From Megalonaias nervosa (taxonomy: Eukaryota > Mollusca > Bivalvia > Unionida > Unionidae): 64,000 bases of DNA. The position numbers and the translations under genes were made by a program. Location: assembly GCA_016617855.1 (NCBI GenBank), contig JAECUM010003660.1, positions 62,001 through 126,000 of the forward strand, written 5' to 3'. The notes under the pieces were generated by a model. It saw nothing but the letters and a program-made list of their open reading frames with translations. It searched no databases and was not told the DNA's origin. This document shows, in pieces, positions 1 through 12,276 of this stretch. Within the stretch, counting starts at the first letter, position 1. Each line of letters begins with the position of its first letter.

Positions 1-370
1 AATTGAACATAAGTTGTCAGGATTTTACATGCTCCCCTACATCACCACCTGACCAGGTGTATGGGCCATTACCTTAAGATTATTTTCAATCCTGAGCATT
101 ACTCATCTTCCTTCGCTTTGATACAACATACATGCACACACACATTCACACAAAGACATATACACTCTCAAATACTGTACAAAAGAACCACTCATTTACA
201 AACCCAAGGTGATTTACATTATCTGTTTGTTTCGTTGGTGTGAAAGTAAAGAAAACCCAAGTGAAACCAAAAGTTGACAAAAGGGTCCACTTTTTCTTAA
301 ACTCGTCAGTTCTGTTACTCACTTTGGCAACATATTTTTCCAGCCTTTTGAACAATAATACACTATAATA

Positions 371-1305
371 TGTTACAAATATGTAATTAAATTGCTTCTG
401 TGTTAGTTTTAAATTCTTTTTATTTTATTTTTGTTTCATTACATTTTATTGTAATGATTATTTTCACGGGATTTTATATTTTTGAAAAAATATCAGTCTG
501 ATTAGAATGTAAAAGGTATTACATGATCAGTATTGTTAGCTCACTTTGGTTCATAGATTTTGTAAACATTGAGTTAAGACGATTGGCTATTACCAAGGTC
601 ATTTTGGCCCATGTGTTAACTAAATTGTAAACAGCCTTTCTTTTTTTTATATTTCCAGTGTGAGAATTTGATTCTTAGATAGGGCTATTGTAGCTATGTG
701 CTAAATGTCATTTTTTTTATTGTGCTGTTCAAGTTAGAAATCACGTAGCCTATCACGTGAACTACCATGTGATTGAAATTCAAGGCTTAAAACAGCCAGT
801 TGGTATTAAATTTATTCAGTCATATGTTTACATCTTGAAGGTACAAGGTGTTTCAATTGTTGATGTCCAATTGTTTTAAAGTTCATCTAATTTTTGGAAT
901 TTAATAATTCATATTCTCTAGAAAACAAAACAAGTGCTTTTCTTCATGAAAATTCTGAGACAAAGATGTTTAGTGGAAATTTATTCTTGAATTCTAAACA
1001 GAACATTATAAATTGTGTTTCAGCGAGGAATTGTTGCCACTTGTACAATGACCTCATCTGACGTCATCACCTTCCATATTGGAATTTCATTGAGATTCGA
1101 ACCTGGATTCAATTAGAACTGTTTAGTGATAGGATTTATATTTTTCAATTTTTGGATTAAATTTTGGATTGTATTCACAAACCATAAGTCCTATTTCCTA
1201 TTTTTACATTGTTTTCTAGGGAAATAAATTATTTTGTTAAAATTTACAAAGCTTGTTGACTTTACTCTTTTCCTTTGTTACATTTGTACGAGCCTACACG
1301 TAACA
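371..1305 (+). mobile_element. solo LTR, copy 1 of the window's LTR family
   Basis: Starts TGTTA and ends TAACA, the terminal signature shared by the family. The 3' part matches the copy at 11140-12024: 'accataagtcc', then a GGAAATAAATTATTT block that contains an AATAAA polyadenylation signal, then a stretch reading 'cttgttg' and 'cttttc'. No gag or pol follows, so it is a solo LTR left by recombination. The flanking four bases AATA (367-370 and 1306-1309) may be a target duplication, although a sister copy shows 5 bp. Confidence 0.72.
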
Positions 1306-1804
1306 AATAGGTGAGATTTGGGATTTTTGATGCGCAATGTGATTTGCATATATAACATATTTTGCAAGCATGATTAGAAAATTGACAAGATCATCAAAAA
1401 AATTTATTTCCTATAAAGAATCTTTTCATGTAATTTTAAAATTTAGGTCGTAAGTTTGGATCAGTTATACAGATAATTTCCAAAAATGTTCAGTAACTGA
1501 ACAGTCATAGGATAATTGATCTATTTGTTCTGTTCCCTCCTTTCAGAAGGTTTATTTATCATTATTACTTAAATTAATCCTTTTCAAAAACTGGTTTGTG
1601 GCAATAGTTCTGTGTAGAAATATAAATTTCAAGCTAATCAGTTTCGTATCTTTTTTTACAAAGTTTAGCCAAAAAAAAAGAGTTGGACCATTCATTTATA
1701 CCAATTGCACACCTTTACTGCCTGGACCATGTTTCATATTTCCCATATGGCTTTTGTATCTTGGTTTTTATTAGATCTTTGTAAATAAATTTATTCTTTG
1801 CTCT
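1306..1804. other. no recognised feature
   Basis: AT-rich sequence between a solo LTR and a LINE fragment. I see no exon, RNA gene or tandem repeat here. Confidence 0.5.
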
Positions 1805-3115
1805 TACCCTAAGAAGTGAAGTTTTGTTGAGTATTACATGGAAAGTATTTCAACTTCCAAAAAAACTTTTTTTTCCACTTCACTGACATCTTTGATATAA
1901 GAGCAAAGTACTGTATAAAATTATTAGTTTGTCTTGTCTGTTTTATTTCAACAAAACTTAATAGAGATCCTTGTGCATCAAAAATGTGTTTAATAGGTAC
2001 AACACTGTTAGTTTTCCACTTTGTGTATGATTTAAAATTGTCTATAGTGACTAAATTAAGAATATCTTGAGACATTTATTTTGGAACAGTTGATGGTTCA
2101 TTTTTCCATTAAGATAAAGCATAAATGACACCATGCCAAAAGATATTTTTAGTTGTTTTAGAGATTTCTTTCAATTTAGTTTTTCCAAATTTTAACAACT
2201 TTATACCTCCATATTTTCCAAATACTTGTTTGGAAACAAGTTTTTCCCATAAACCATCCTCTTTTAGTATAAGGCGCCTAATCCAGGAAAGTTTTATATA
2301 ACTCATAAATGAGTGCAAGTAAATCATATTTAATCCCCCTTCCTTAACGGGAGCTATCAGAGTATCTCTTTTTACCCTCTCACTTTTGCCACCCCAAATA
2401 AACCTGAAAAATAATGTATTCAGTTCATTTTCTGTATGGGGTGGAGGACTTGGTAGAGCAGCAAAGAGATGAATAAATTTGGCAAAATCAAGGATTTTAT
2501 CAAAGTAATTTTTCTAATAAGGGACAAATTCCTTCTGCTTCACCAGCTGAGCAATTTCTTTACTTCCTTCAGCTTCGTCAAATAATTAAGTTCAACCATA
2601 TCCTCGAAATTCAAAGAAAAATCTACTCCTAGGAATCTAAAATTGGCAACTGATCAGATAATTTCATTTTCAGAACATATTTTTTTCATTTGAATAGTTT
2701 TTATTTCCAGTCCAAACAGATTTTGATTTAAAAACATTGCAGCGCAGACCTGATGCTGAGGCAAAGTCTTTTAAAATCTGCATGGTTTTCTTCAAGGACA
2801 AAGGAGAACCATCTGATAATAAAAAAGCATCATCAGCATACTGCCCTAATTTGAACTCCATTTCATTATAGTAATATTTGTGTTCTTTTTTAGTTCTTTT
2901 GCAAGAAGTTCAATTTCTATTATAAATAAATAGAGTGCTGAAGGGACTCCCTGGCATCAACCTCTCTCCAGTTTGAAACATGGGGATAAATGTTCATTAT
3001 TAATGACACAACGTTTAAACTTATTGCAAAATACTCTAAACCACTGACAAATAGATTCCCCAAAGTTAAAAGATTTCAGAGCATTTTCAAGAAAGTCTAC
3101 CTTTAGCTGTTGTGC
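1805..3115 (-). pseudogene. decayed non-LTR retrotransposon (Tx1/L1-like), pol fragment
   Basis: On the minus strand the sequence reads as the middle and C-terminal part of a LINE reverse transcriptase. Near 3000-2930 there is a degenerate L-E-R-G/G-V-P-S motif (the usual RGxRQGxPLSP). At about 2840 comes the catalytic Q-Y-A-D-D box, then a segment of the form S-G-L-R-C-N, K-S and V-W. Towards 1810 the thumb and C-terminal region continues with several stops and frame changes. The wording of the YADD region is closest to Tx1/L1-type elements from memory. No endonuclease domain is present, so it is 5' truncated. The 5' edge near 3115 is approximate. Confidence 0.75.
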
Positions 3116-3479
3116 AGTTTAGCTACAGCTGACCATAATATGAAAAGGGGGCACTTCATGGGGAAAATCAGGCCCCCTCACAGCGAGAATGGTGCGCCCA
3201 TGTACACTCCACCCATCCCCCAATTTCACAATTAAACATGATTAGGCCAACATAATTAAAATTTAATGGCTGACCACTACATGGTTGTCCACCCCCCAAA
3301 AGTTTCTTTGGTCCCCCCTGGCACCTCCTTTGAGAATTCCATGCTTATTGGATCCAGAAGATTGGTCAGTTTTATTGAAACCAGTGCTTAAAAAATGACA
3401 CATAAAAACCTCCCGATTTCATGTCCCAATCTCCCTGTTTTTTTATTCAGTCTCTCTACTTGGCTTTTGAAAAGTTGAC

Positions 3480-3979
3480 AGGTATGTGGAGTCCATATAT
3501 GTAATCTAATGTTTGATCCATCTTAGATATACCATCAAGATCACAGACAAGTTCAAAAATGAGCAAGATTCAAGCATATTAATGAGGTGATCTTTCATTT
3601 GACTGGCTCGTTACCACTTGTGTATTCAGATTTGAAATATGGGCTTATATGATCATACTCTTGGAAGGGTTCACTAATAAGCAAGATCCATGCATATTAA
3701 TGAGCCGATCTTGCATCAGATTGACCATGCTTGTTACCACTCTTCTTTATTTCTGCGCCACTCTTTTTTATTTCTGCGCTAATTTTGATAAAACTTGAAA
3801 TATGTGCTTATATCATGAAGATCTTAGACAGGTTTGATAATGAGTAAGATCCATGCATATTAATGAGCTGTAATGTGATCTTGTTACCATTCTGAAAGTC
3901 ACAGTTTTGATCTGATTGTAATCAAACTGAGAATATGGTCTTAAATGATTATGCTTTGGAGGAATTTGATAATGAGTGA
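3480..3979 (+). repeat. degenerate ~150-bp repeat, left block
   Basis: Three to four diverged units, each with the core AATGAGCAAGAT-CATGCATATT, then AATGAG and GATCTTGCAT, with spacing of roughly 115-165 bp (cores near 3557, 3673 and 3838, and a truncated one at 3971). The same units resume at 9128, so this is the left half of a repeat block split by an insertion. Confidence 0.65.
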
Positions 3980-4381
3980 CCCTTAGCAAACAAAACTGGT
4001 TAAACAGCCAGTTTCCAGTTAAAAGTGCAGTTAAACAGCAGTTTTCTTAAAAGTTAACTCACCTAGAATCAGAAAAAGTTTGTCAAAACCAGTTAAAAGC
4101 AATTTTTTTAAAATACTACAGAAAACTGGGGCCTAAAAGAAGAAAAACATATTTTTGCTGCAATGCAGCAGTTTTTATTTACTGGTTTTAAAATGCAATT
4201 ATACTGACAGTAAACTACTTGTTTCTTTCTCACAGGAGTTTTTATTTTTGTAATCACACTAATATTCCAAGTCCAGTTATTTGAGCAGTAAAGTTGAAAA
4301 ATTAAGTTAAGCATTTCAGACACAACCCCCCCCCTAAAAAAAAACATTTTAAATTGAATGCAATCTTAGGTCCTAATGGTC

Positions 4382-5010
4382 TAGGTGAATTAATGATACA
4401 AAACAATATATAAACTCATTATAGTCTGTGCTAGTTTTACACTAATTAATGATACAAAGCAATATATAAACTCATAACCTGTACTAGTTGTATTCTAATT
4501 AATGATACAAAGCAATATATAAACTCATTATAGCCTGTACTAGTTTAATACTAATTAATGATACAAAGCAATATATAAACTCATTATAGTCTGTACTAGT
4601 TTTACACTAATTAATGATGCAAAGCAATATATAAACTCATTATAGTCTGTACTAGATTGATACTAATTAATGATGCAAAGCAATATATAAACTCATTATA
4701 GCCTGTACTAGTTTAATACTAATTAATGATACAAAGCAATATATAAACTCATTATAGTCTGTACTAGTTTTACACTAATTAATGATGCAAAGCAATATAT
4801 AAACTCATTATAGTCTGTACTAGATTGATACTAATTAATGATGCAAAGCAATATATAAACTCATTATAGCCTGTACTAGTTTAATACTAATTAATGATAC
4901 AAAACAATATATAAACTCATTATAGTCTGTACTAGTTTTACACTAATTAATGATACAAAGCAATATTTAAACTCATTATAGTCTGTACTAGTTTAATACT
5001 AATTATTACT
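4382..5010. repeat. 56-bp tandem array, about 11 copies
   Basis: The unit runs CTAATTAATGATACAAAGCA followed by ATATATAAACTCATTATAG, then a C/TCTGTACTAGTTTAATA-type tail; the palindrome ACTAGT recurs in each unit. Copies are nearly identical. Two tail variants (TTTTACA and TTTAATA/ATTGATA) alternate, hinting at a two- or three-unit higher-order repeat. Confidence 0.85.
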
Positions 5011-6014
5011 GAATACTATTGGGATTACCTATACATGGCATTTAGTCTGTATGATATCTCTTTGGAACAGGGAAATGTAAATCTCTCCTCCTACTTGTAC
5101 TGTGTTGTTGATATTTATTATTGAACTAAAAAACACACAAGCCAAACACTTCCCAAGGAGAGCACCCTATGAAGCATTGTTGTTTTTAGCTTGCCGCAAG
5201 CTTGCCACAAAGTTGCGGCCAGCTTATACCAGCAAAATAAGCTAATGCCAATGAATATTTGTTAGCTTGTGCAAGGTAGCGAAAGCATGGCACCATTTCT
5301 AATAATTTTCTTATTATCATCTGCAAGCTTGTGCTTCTTGCAAGCTTGCACAACTTGACGTAAGCTTATAAAAAGCACAAGCTTCCACATATTTCCAGAC
5401 CCAATATATTAGAGAATTTTTGTTCATTGCATGTTTTATATGCATATAAACTGTAAAGAACTTTTAAACATATTCAGATAGCAAATATACAAGAAATAAT
5501 TTTATGCTATTTGCCCTCAGTTAAGTTAATCATGAAGATTATTTAATTTCTAGCTATTACATTTTGTTATATTTAATATTAACAGTTATTAATTTTTGAA
5601 TGTGGTAAATATCAGAACTTATAATAATAATAATATTAATAGTAATAAACAACTCCATTATTTATAGATGTAAGATAAGTAAAGGATGTGATTTTATTTT
5701 CTGTTATTATACATTTCCATACAATATCAGTGCTTAAGTAATGAGTATTTTATTTTACCAAAAAGTGAGAAAAATCACCCATTATTGATAAAACTCCATT
5801 GTTCTGAAAATTTTGCTTATCATCATGCATATTATACCTGTCCCTGTTGTTACTGCTGTAACTGTTGTTGTGAATATTGTGAAATATCATCATCATCATT
5901 ATCATTATTGTTGTTATCACTACTATTATTATAGCTGCTGCCAGAAGAAACAAATAATTGGCATTTATTTTCATACTAAATAGAACTTTAAAATATATAT
6001 ATAATTATTGTTTT

Positions 6015-6052
<38 letters not shown>

Positions 6053-8476
6053 CATCACATTCTGCCAGCATTCCATAAAGAATTAGGCTTCATGAATTTT
6101 GCTTTTTATAAAAAAGAAATAAAAAAATAAAATCACACAAGATAAAATGCGGTTTTCTGTGATAGAGACCTAATTCAGCATTGAGACGTCAATGGCGGTT
6201 ACTTTCCATGTTTTCACTTTTGAGACTGGTTTTCAAATCCCAAATCTGCACATACATATTCGAGATACAAGAACACAGAACTACCATGGCATTCTTAGTT
6301 TCAAATGGGCTCCATTTTCGAGTCTGAACCATCTCAATTTAGCTCCTTAATTCGGGAAATTTCATTGCAAGCAGTACCAATACAAGTGCAGCAGGTCATC
6401 ATGGAACCCCAGAGATAATTTAAAATAATGGAGTTATCATGTTAGTGAGTAAAGTCAAGAGTGTGTTGCATTCTTCCAGACAAGGGGAATGCAGTTTGGT
6501 GGTAGTGTACTGTTGTAGTACAACTCACGTAGGTCATGTGAGCACTCTGAGTCACTTTTTGCACCTATATGTGTAATTTATTGTAGAATTTGATTATCCA
6601 TACCTTTAAATGGCATTTATTCACTTTATTTCGCTCACTGTTTGTCAAAATTTCATTGAAGATTATTTTATAAATCCCTCAAGAATGCTTAATGGCAAAT
6701 TCAATGATAACGTACATCAACATTTTTAGATGTAGTCACCCAAGCACATTGATCCTGTCTAAATCGATTTGTCATGTGCGCTATGATGTAACAGGGAAAG
6801 AGATTGCTGTTATGAAGAAGTTGTACTACAAACATAAATAAAGATGCAACAGTGTCTAATTTATAAACAAAGCATGGTAAAACAACAGTAAGAAATAAAA
6901 TGGCACAAAATTCCAATAAATTAGAGGTAATTATGTAACTTTGTATATATCTTCTGTTACATAGGGTATGTCATGTCTTATATTTCAGTTATACATAATA
7001 CCTATTATTCCCCATACAAAATTCTTCTTCATGTGTGTACCTTGATTTCCCCCTGTACCAGTAATAGTTCAATCCAATATTATCATTCTGGATCCAGTCT
7101 GATGCTGAACTGCCATTTTAAAAGTCCATAGCGATCCATAATTTTCATCTGGAAATTTTGTTCTGACAATTATTGTGCAGGTCACTCAAAAATCATGATT
7201 GAATAAACTTTGTTAGAACTATAGTATGATTAAATTTTAAAACTAAAATTGATTTGTAAATTGATATCAGTAAATGTGCTTACGTGACCTCTGTGACTTT
7301 TACTATATATCTGTTGCTGCAGTATTCCCTTTTAAGATTTAATTACATCAGATGATATGACTTTGTAATCTTGCTTCATATAATCATTGAGATGGTAACT
7401 TTGCAGATCATTATTATTTACTGCTGTGTCTGCCATACTGCAGTTAGCGGTGCAGTCTTTTCAGTTAAGGTGACAAGACTATAAAATTACATGCACACTT
7501 GTTAATCTCATTGTCATTATTGTTAGGGACTTTTTTTTCTTGCATATCAAATTCAACAATTGTTCAGAGGTCATTATATCTAATTCTTTTAATTCACTCA
7601 AAGAAGATGACAGTCAGTCTGTTTCAAAGGTCATCAGGTATCAAGTGAGTAATTTTATTGCTTGTTTGTGTTTAGAGATCTGAAGTACCAGTCGTTTCAC
7701 ATATGTTGTAGCCCATTAAAAATGGATAGTAAAACTAAAATTTAGGATCACTTTAATGGATGCTCATGAATAACATGTAGAGATGTTTCAAAAACTTGTC
7801 AAGTGATTTTCAAATGTTGAACTAAAAAAAGAAATGCTTTTGCCAAACAGGTAAATAGTCAAAAAAAATTTTCCGGCTTATATATTACATGTCGCTGTAA
7901 TCTATTTCATTGATGTACCTGAATGTTATAAGAAGCAGGAGAGGATGCAGGATTTTATTCTGAGAGGATTTGTGTAGAAGAGGTGGTTTAGTGTAATTCA
8001 GATGTCTTACTTTCATTTAATTTTCACTGAATAGTGTTTGAATTTTAGGACATGGGATAGGGAAACTAACCATCTGACACCTTCCCCCCCCACCAATGGA
8101 TTTCTATATGGAAGTTAAGTAAAAAGTTTCAGAAGCCATGCAGAACAAAGATGTAAAGAGTTTCCACATATTCGAGAAAATGGCTGTGAGAGATTCCTTT
8201 GAAGTGCTTGCCTTTGTGTAGCAGCCTGAATTTCAGGAATCTTCCCTTAGTAATACATTGGATATGATCTACATCGTATATACATTTAATTTGCTCTATG
8301 TGCTTTGTGTAAAAAAAAACAATTTAACAGCTAATGAAATACATTTTGCATAAAAAGTGCCAACACAAAAGAAATTGAACAGAACATAAGTCTGTCACCA
8401 TTGAGAAGTTTCATTTTAATAATGTTGATATTATTGGTTCCAACTTTCCCATTTAATATTTTATGTTAAAACAGTT

Positions 8477-8479
<3 letters not shown>
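5011..8479. other. interior of the 5.1-kb insertion, no gene recognised
   Basis: AT-rich sequence with no coding signal I can support. It holds a cluster of HindIII-like AAGCTTG/CAAGCTT words at 5190-5390, an ATC/ATT-rich stretch at 5880-5940 and a (GA)n run at 6016-6050. Short open frames on the minus strand (for example 5750-5974 and 6701-6916) are low-complexity or have no recognisable domain. Confidence 0.45.
6016..6050. repeat. (GA)n microsatellite
   Basis: Uninterrupted GA dinucleotide run. Confidence 0.95.

Positions 8480-8482
<3 letters not shown>

Positions 8483-8523
<41 letters not shown>
8483..8523. repeat. (TA)n microsatellite
   Basis: Uninterrupted TA dinucleotide run. Confidence 0.95.
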
Positions 8524-8525
<2 letters not shown>

Positions 8526-8795
8526 ACAAAAGTCATTTCCCAAATGTTTGTATTTTATTGTGAAATATTTTATGTAAATTAGGTTCATTGAATATCAAGT
8601 TAATGATTGAGTATGTATGTTGTTTGTATGAGTCAGTTAAATGAATGTTGCTTTTCTTGATGAAAAAAGAATTAAATGAATTTAAAATTTATATGTATGT
8701 TAAATTTTTCATTAGTTTTTTGTGACTTCATTTCACTGGTGTACATGCTTATGAAATGAGTGAGATATGACTGTTTTCCATATTTAGCAAAAAGC

Positions 8796-8872
8796 TTTTC
8801 TCCAGTTTTTTGGTAGTATCACATCATTGAACTGGAAGGTTTTTGGTAGTATTACATCATTGAACTGGAAGG
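8796..8872. repeat. 34-bp direct duplication
   Basis: TTTTTGGTAGTAT(C/T)ACATC followed by ATTGAACTGGAAGG occurs twice in tandem, just inside the right subterminal zone of the 5.1-kb insertion. Confidence 0.85.
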
Positions 8873-9127
8873 TTTTTGGCATTATTTCTTCTGTAGTTTT
8901 CTGTGACTGATAAAACTGCATTCTTTACATATTTCAGCCCATTTCACAGCTTTTTCACTGCTTATTGACTGCACTTTAACAGTAGTTTGACTGAAAACTG
9001 CTCAAAATATTGCTATATGCAAATTAGTTAAAATTTACTATTTTAACTGCTGTGCAACTGGAATTTAACTGGTCTGAAAGAAACTTGTATAAAACTGCAA
9101 ATTGACTGCAGTTCTTTTTACTAAGGG

Positions 9128-10195
9128 GAGATGCCCAAATGTTAATGAGGTAAATTTGCATCTGATTGGCTGGGTTTGTTACTGCTTTGGAGGCCATATT
9201 TCAACATCGGATCCAACGTGGAATATAGAATTATATGATCAGTACCTTGCAAGAGTTGGATAATCATTAAGGTTCAGTTGTATAAACTGTGTCAATTTGC
9301 ACCTGATTGGCTAAACTTGTGGCCATTCTAAAAACTCAAGTTTTGATCCATTTTTGAATACACTTGGCAAAAAGATTTAATTCATTAAGATGTCCAATGA
9401 ATTTTATTAAAGGCAAGATGTGCCCATTTTAAGAAATTTAGTATAATTAGAAATGGTTCTCAAACTGTAAGTAATTTAGTTCTTTTTTTGTAATCTCAAA
9501 TGGCTGTTAGTGAGTTTATGGTATGGCATGTTATTGTCTGATCTTGTTATGCCTCTAGAGGCCATATTTCTGATTGATTTTGATCAAGCTTGAAATGTTG
9601 GCTTTTGTCATCAAGGTCATAGATGGGTTCAATAATGAGCAAGATTTATGCATATTAAGAAGGTGATCTTGTGTCTGATTGTGATTGGCTGAACTTGTAA
9701 CCCCTCTGGAGTTCAGATTTCTGATCTGATTTCGATCTGAAAAATGGGATTATATGCTTATATAATCAAAATCTGAGATGAATTTGATAATGAGCAAGAT
9801 CCTTACATATTAATGAGGTTATCTTGCATCAGATTGGTTGAGCATGTCACCATTCTGGAGCATGTATTTGCTATCTGATTTTCAATCAGTCTTTCAATAT
9901 ATTCTTATATCATCAAGATCTTGTGCAAGTTCTATAATGAGCAAGATTTGTTTATGTTTTTAATGAGTTGATCATGTATCTAATTGACTGAGCTAATGTT
10001 GCCATTCTGGAAACCATATGTCTGATACCAATTTGAATACCAGACTTGAAATACAGATTTTTATCATAAAGATATTTGATGGATCCACACATGAGAATGA
10101 TGTAATCCTGGATATGATTGGCAGATCTTGTAACAACTCAGGAAGCCATATTTGTGATCCGATTTTGATCAAACTTTCCATATGATTTTATTATA
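9128..10195 (+). repeat. degenerate ~150-bp repeat, right block
   Basis: Continuation of the block at 3480-3979. Core words AATGAGCAAGAT and ATATTAATGAG recur near 9636, 9790 and 9937, each followed by a 'tctgattg-gctgaacttgt-acc' segment and a 'gccatatttctgat' segment. The first partial unit (9128 on) completes the unit broken off at 3979. Confidence 0.65.
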
Positions 10196-10923
10196 TATTT
10201 ATTGTAAGATATTGAAATATATCAGTGGTAGAAAAATGATATCACTACAGTGGTAATACCACTTTTATTGCCACAGTAGTGATATCAGAATTGGCAGTAT
10301 TCTTGTTCCCATTTAGGAAATATATCTGCCTTCATATTTGTTATTCAAATCTGTATTCCCAAATTTAGGCCTATTTTATTTTTCTTCTTCTGCTTATTCT
10401 TTCCCTCTCTCCCTCCACAACAATAAGTACAGATCTTAAAATGTGTCGGCTCTAGACCCTCTGGTGTACATTTATGCATTCATTGAGGTGCAATAAAGAA
10501 ATGCCTATAAACAACTTCCAAACAGCAACAAGTAGACTTCTAGACCAAAGAAATAAAGCATCATCTGTAAACTTGATTTTTAAAGCTTTTGGATGACTTA
10601 GATTATGAACAGGAGACTATTTGTATTAATTTTACCTTTCTCTTGTGAAATAATTTTAGCAGACTTTAGTAAAATAGGTAAAATTGACACCATATAAAGT
10701 TAGTGATATAGTTCACTTTGGTTGTGTGCATATAATACTTCATAAGTCAATGAAATAAAATGGTCAGCTGCTAAGTTATGCAATGTGGGTGAGTGATATC
10801 AGGGCCAATTGGGCCTTGTGTTCCCTTTGTATATGTTTTCCCATTATACTATCAATCTCTTACCATTTATCAAATTCTGAGACTCATTCTTGCATCATTG
10901 TATCCATTTATGTATAATTAAAG
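10196..10923. other. no recognised feature (upstream intron or 5' region)
   Basis: Includes a small inverted motif around 10235-10280 (AGTGGTAATACCACT, with flanking 'gatatcacta'/'tagtgatatc'), a perfect hairpin-type palindrome. No exon could be supported. Confidence 0.4.
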
Positions 10924-11010
10924 GTTATGCGAAGACTTGGATTCCAGGGAACTGTGTATGATTTCTTCACTGCACTTAAGAAGAACTCTGATTTTCTGAT
11001 AAAGGACCCG
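10924..11010 (+). CDS. DUF885 gene, first recognised exon (87 nt, phase 0-0)
   Basis: Acceptor TTAAAG, donor CCG|GTATGTG. Encodes 29 residues beginning [11 protein letters not shown] and ending F-L-I-K-D-P. DUF885 proteins have an R-L-G-F/G-x-x-x-F-F-x-x-L segment at this place. Confidence 0.8.
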
Positions 11011-12177
11011 GTATGTGAAATTTAAAAGTAATAACAGAAATATTTGTCCATTCAAAGCAAAAGCAACTCAGCAATAATTTCTACTTATAGATATATATAT
11101 ATATATATATAACCTCTGTAATTTAAATAGATGGATAATTGTTATGTATATATTTAATTTAATTATTTGTTTGTTAGTTTCAAATTTTTTAAATTCCATT
11201 TCATGCTATTTTAAGGTAACTTTGTTTACTGGATTTGATATTGACCAGAAATTCAGTTCAGTTCTGTTTGACCTGATAATAGAAACACTGTATCTAGTTG
11301 CTGGCCTTGATTCAGAACCAGTAAGGGTTCTGGTAAACAACTTTTTTTTTATATTTTTTTTTTTATTCATTCCCAGAGTAAGAACCATTGATTTCAGTTA
11401 AGGCCATACTGGGAGTACATGATGTTAGGCATGTTAAAAGTTTCTATTTTGTTCTGGAAGGGTGACAATGTGACTTTCATCCGGGAATCTGTTTTGCATC
11501 TTAAATTAGTGTATAACTGTTTTCTTGATAGAATTTGTTCAGTTTGGGCTCTAAACCATTGACACTTAAAGGTGCTTTGTTGTGACCAGTTTGAGTTGAA
11601 ATTCTATTTTATGGAATACAAATGATTCTTTTCCCTGGAAATATACCGGTAAGTGCTTCTTACAAAATTCTTGGAAAAAGACATTAATTGAAATTTATTC
11701 AGAATTCAAAACTGGAATATTACTTTCTGTGATTCAACAAGGAACTGTTAACACATCTATACTTTGAAGGTAATGACAGATGTCATTGCCCTCCATTTTT
11801 AATTTCATCAAGACTTGAACTTAGATTCATTTTGGGACTTTCTAATAATAGGACTTCTATTTTTTAATTCTTGGATTAATTTTGGATTTGATTCGTAAAC
11901 CGTAAGTCCATTTTCTCATATTTACCTTGGTTTTCTAGGGAAATAAATTATTTGTTAAATTTTATAAACCTTGTTGTCTTCAATCTTTTCTTGTTACTTT
12001 TTGTGAGAGGCTAAACTCGTAACAGTAATGAACATGTATACATATTTTTCAATATACAGAGGTGGATAGATGGGTGGATGTGCTACAAGTTCATTTATGG
12101 TTCTTCCATTCTTCAGTTTTGAACATTGTCAGCAGTTATGGTTATCTTTATGTTATTTATCTACCTGTATGTATGTA

Positions 12178-12276
<99 letters not shown>

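Larger units (their letters stand above)
3980..9127. mobile_element. 5.1-kb insertion with CCCTTAG inverted ends, non-coding
   Basis: The left end reads CCCTTAGCAAACAAAACTGG and the right end, reverse-complemented, CCCTTAGTAAAAAGAACTGC: 16 of 20 positions match. Both subterminal zones (3990-4110 and 8930-9110) are dense in CAGTT/GTTAA words in opposite orientation, a layout common in DNA transposons. The insertion interrupts one unit of the degenerate repeat that continues on both sides. A two-base GA duplication is possible (3978-3979 and 9128-9129). I see no transposase, so it would be non-autonomous or an unknown type. It carries the 56-bp tandem array. Confidence 0.6.

Noticed and set aside
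11206..11401. Open frames on both strands near the 11.3-kb region
   Set aside because: They fall inside a solo LTR and have no gag or pol similarity.
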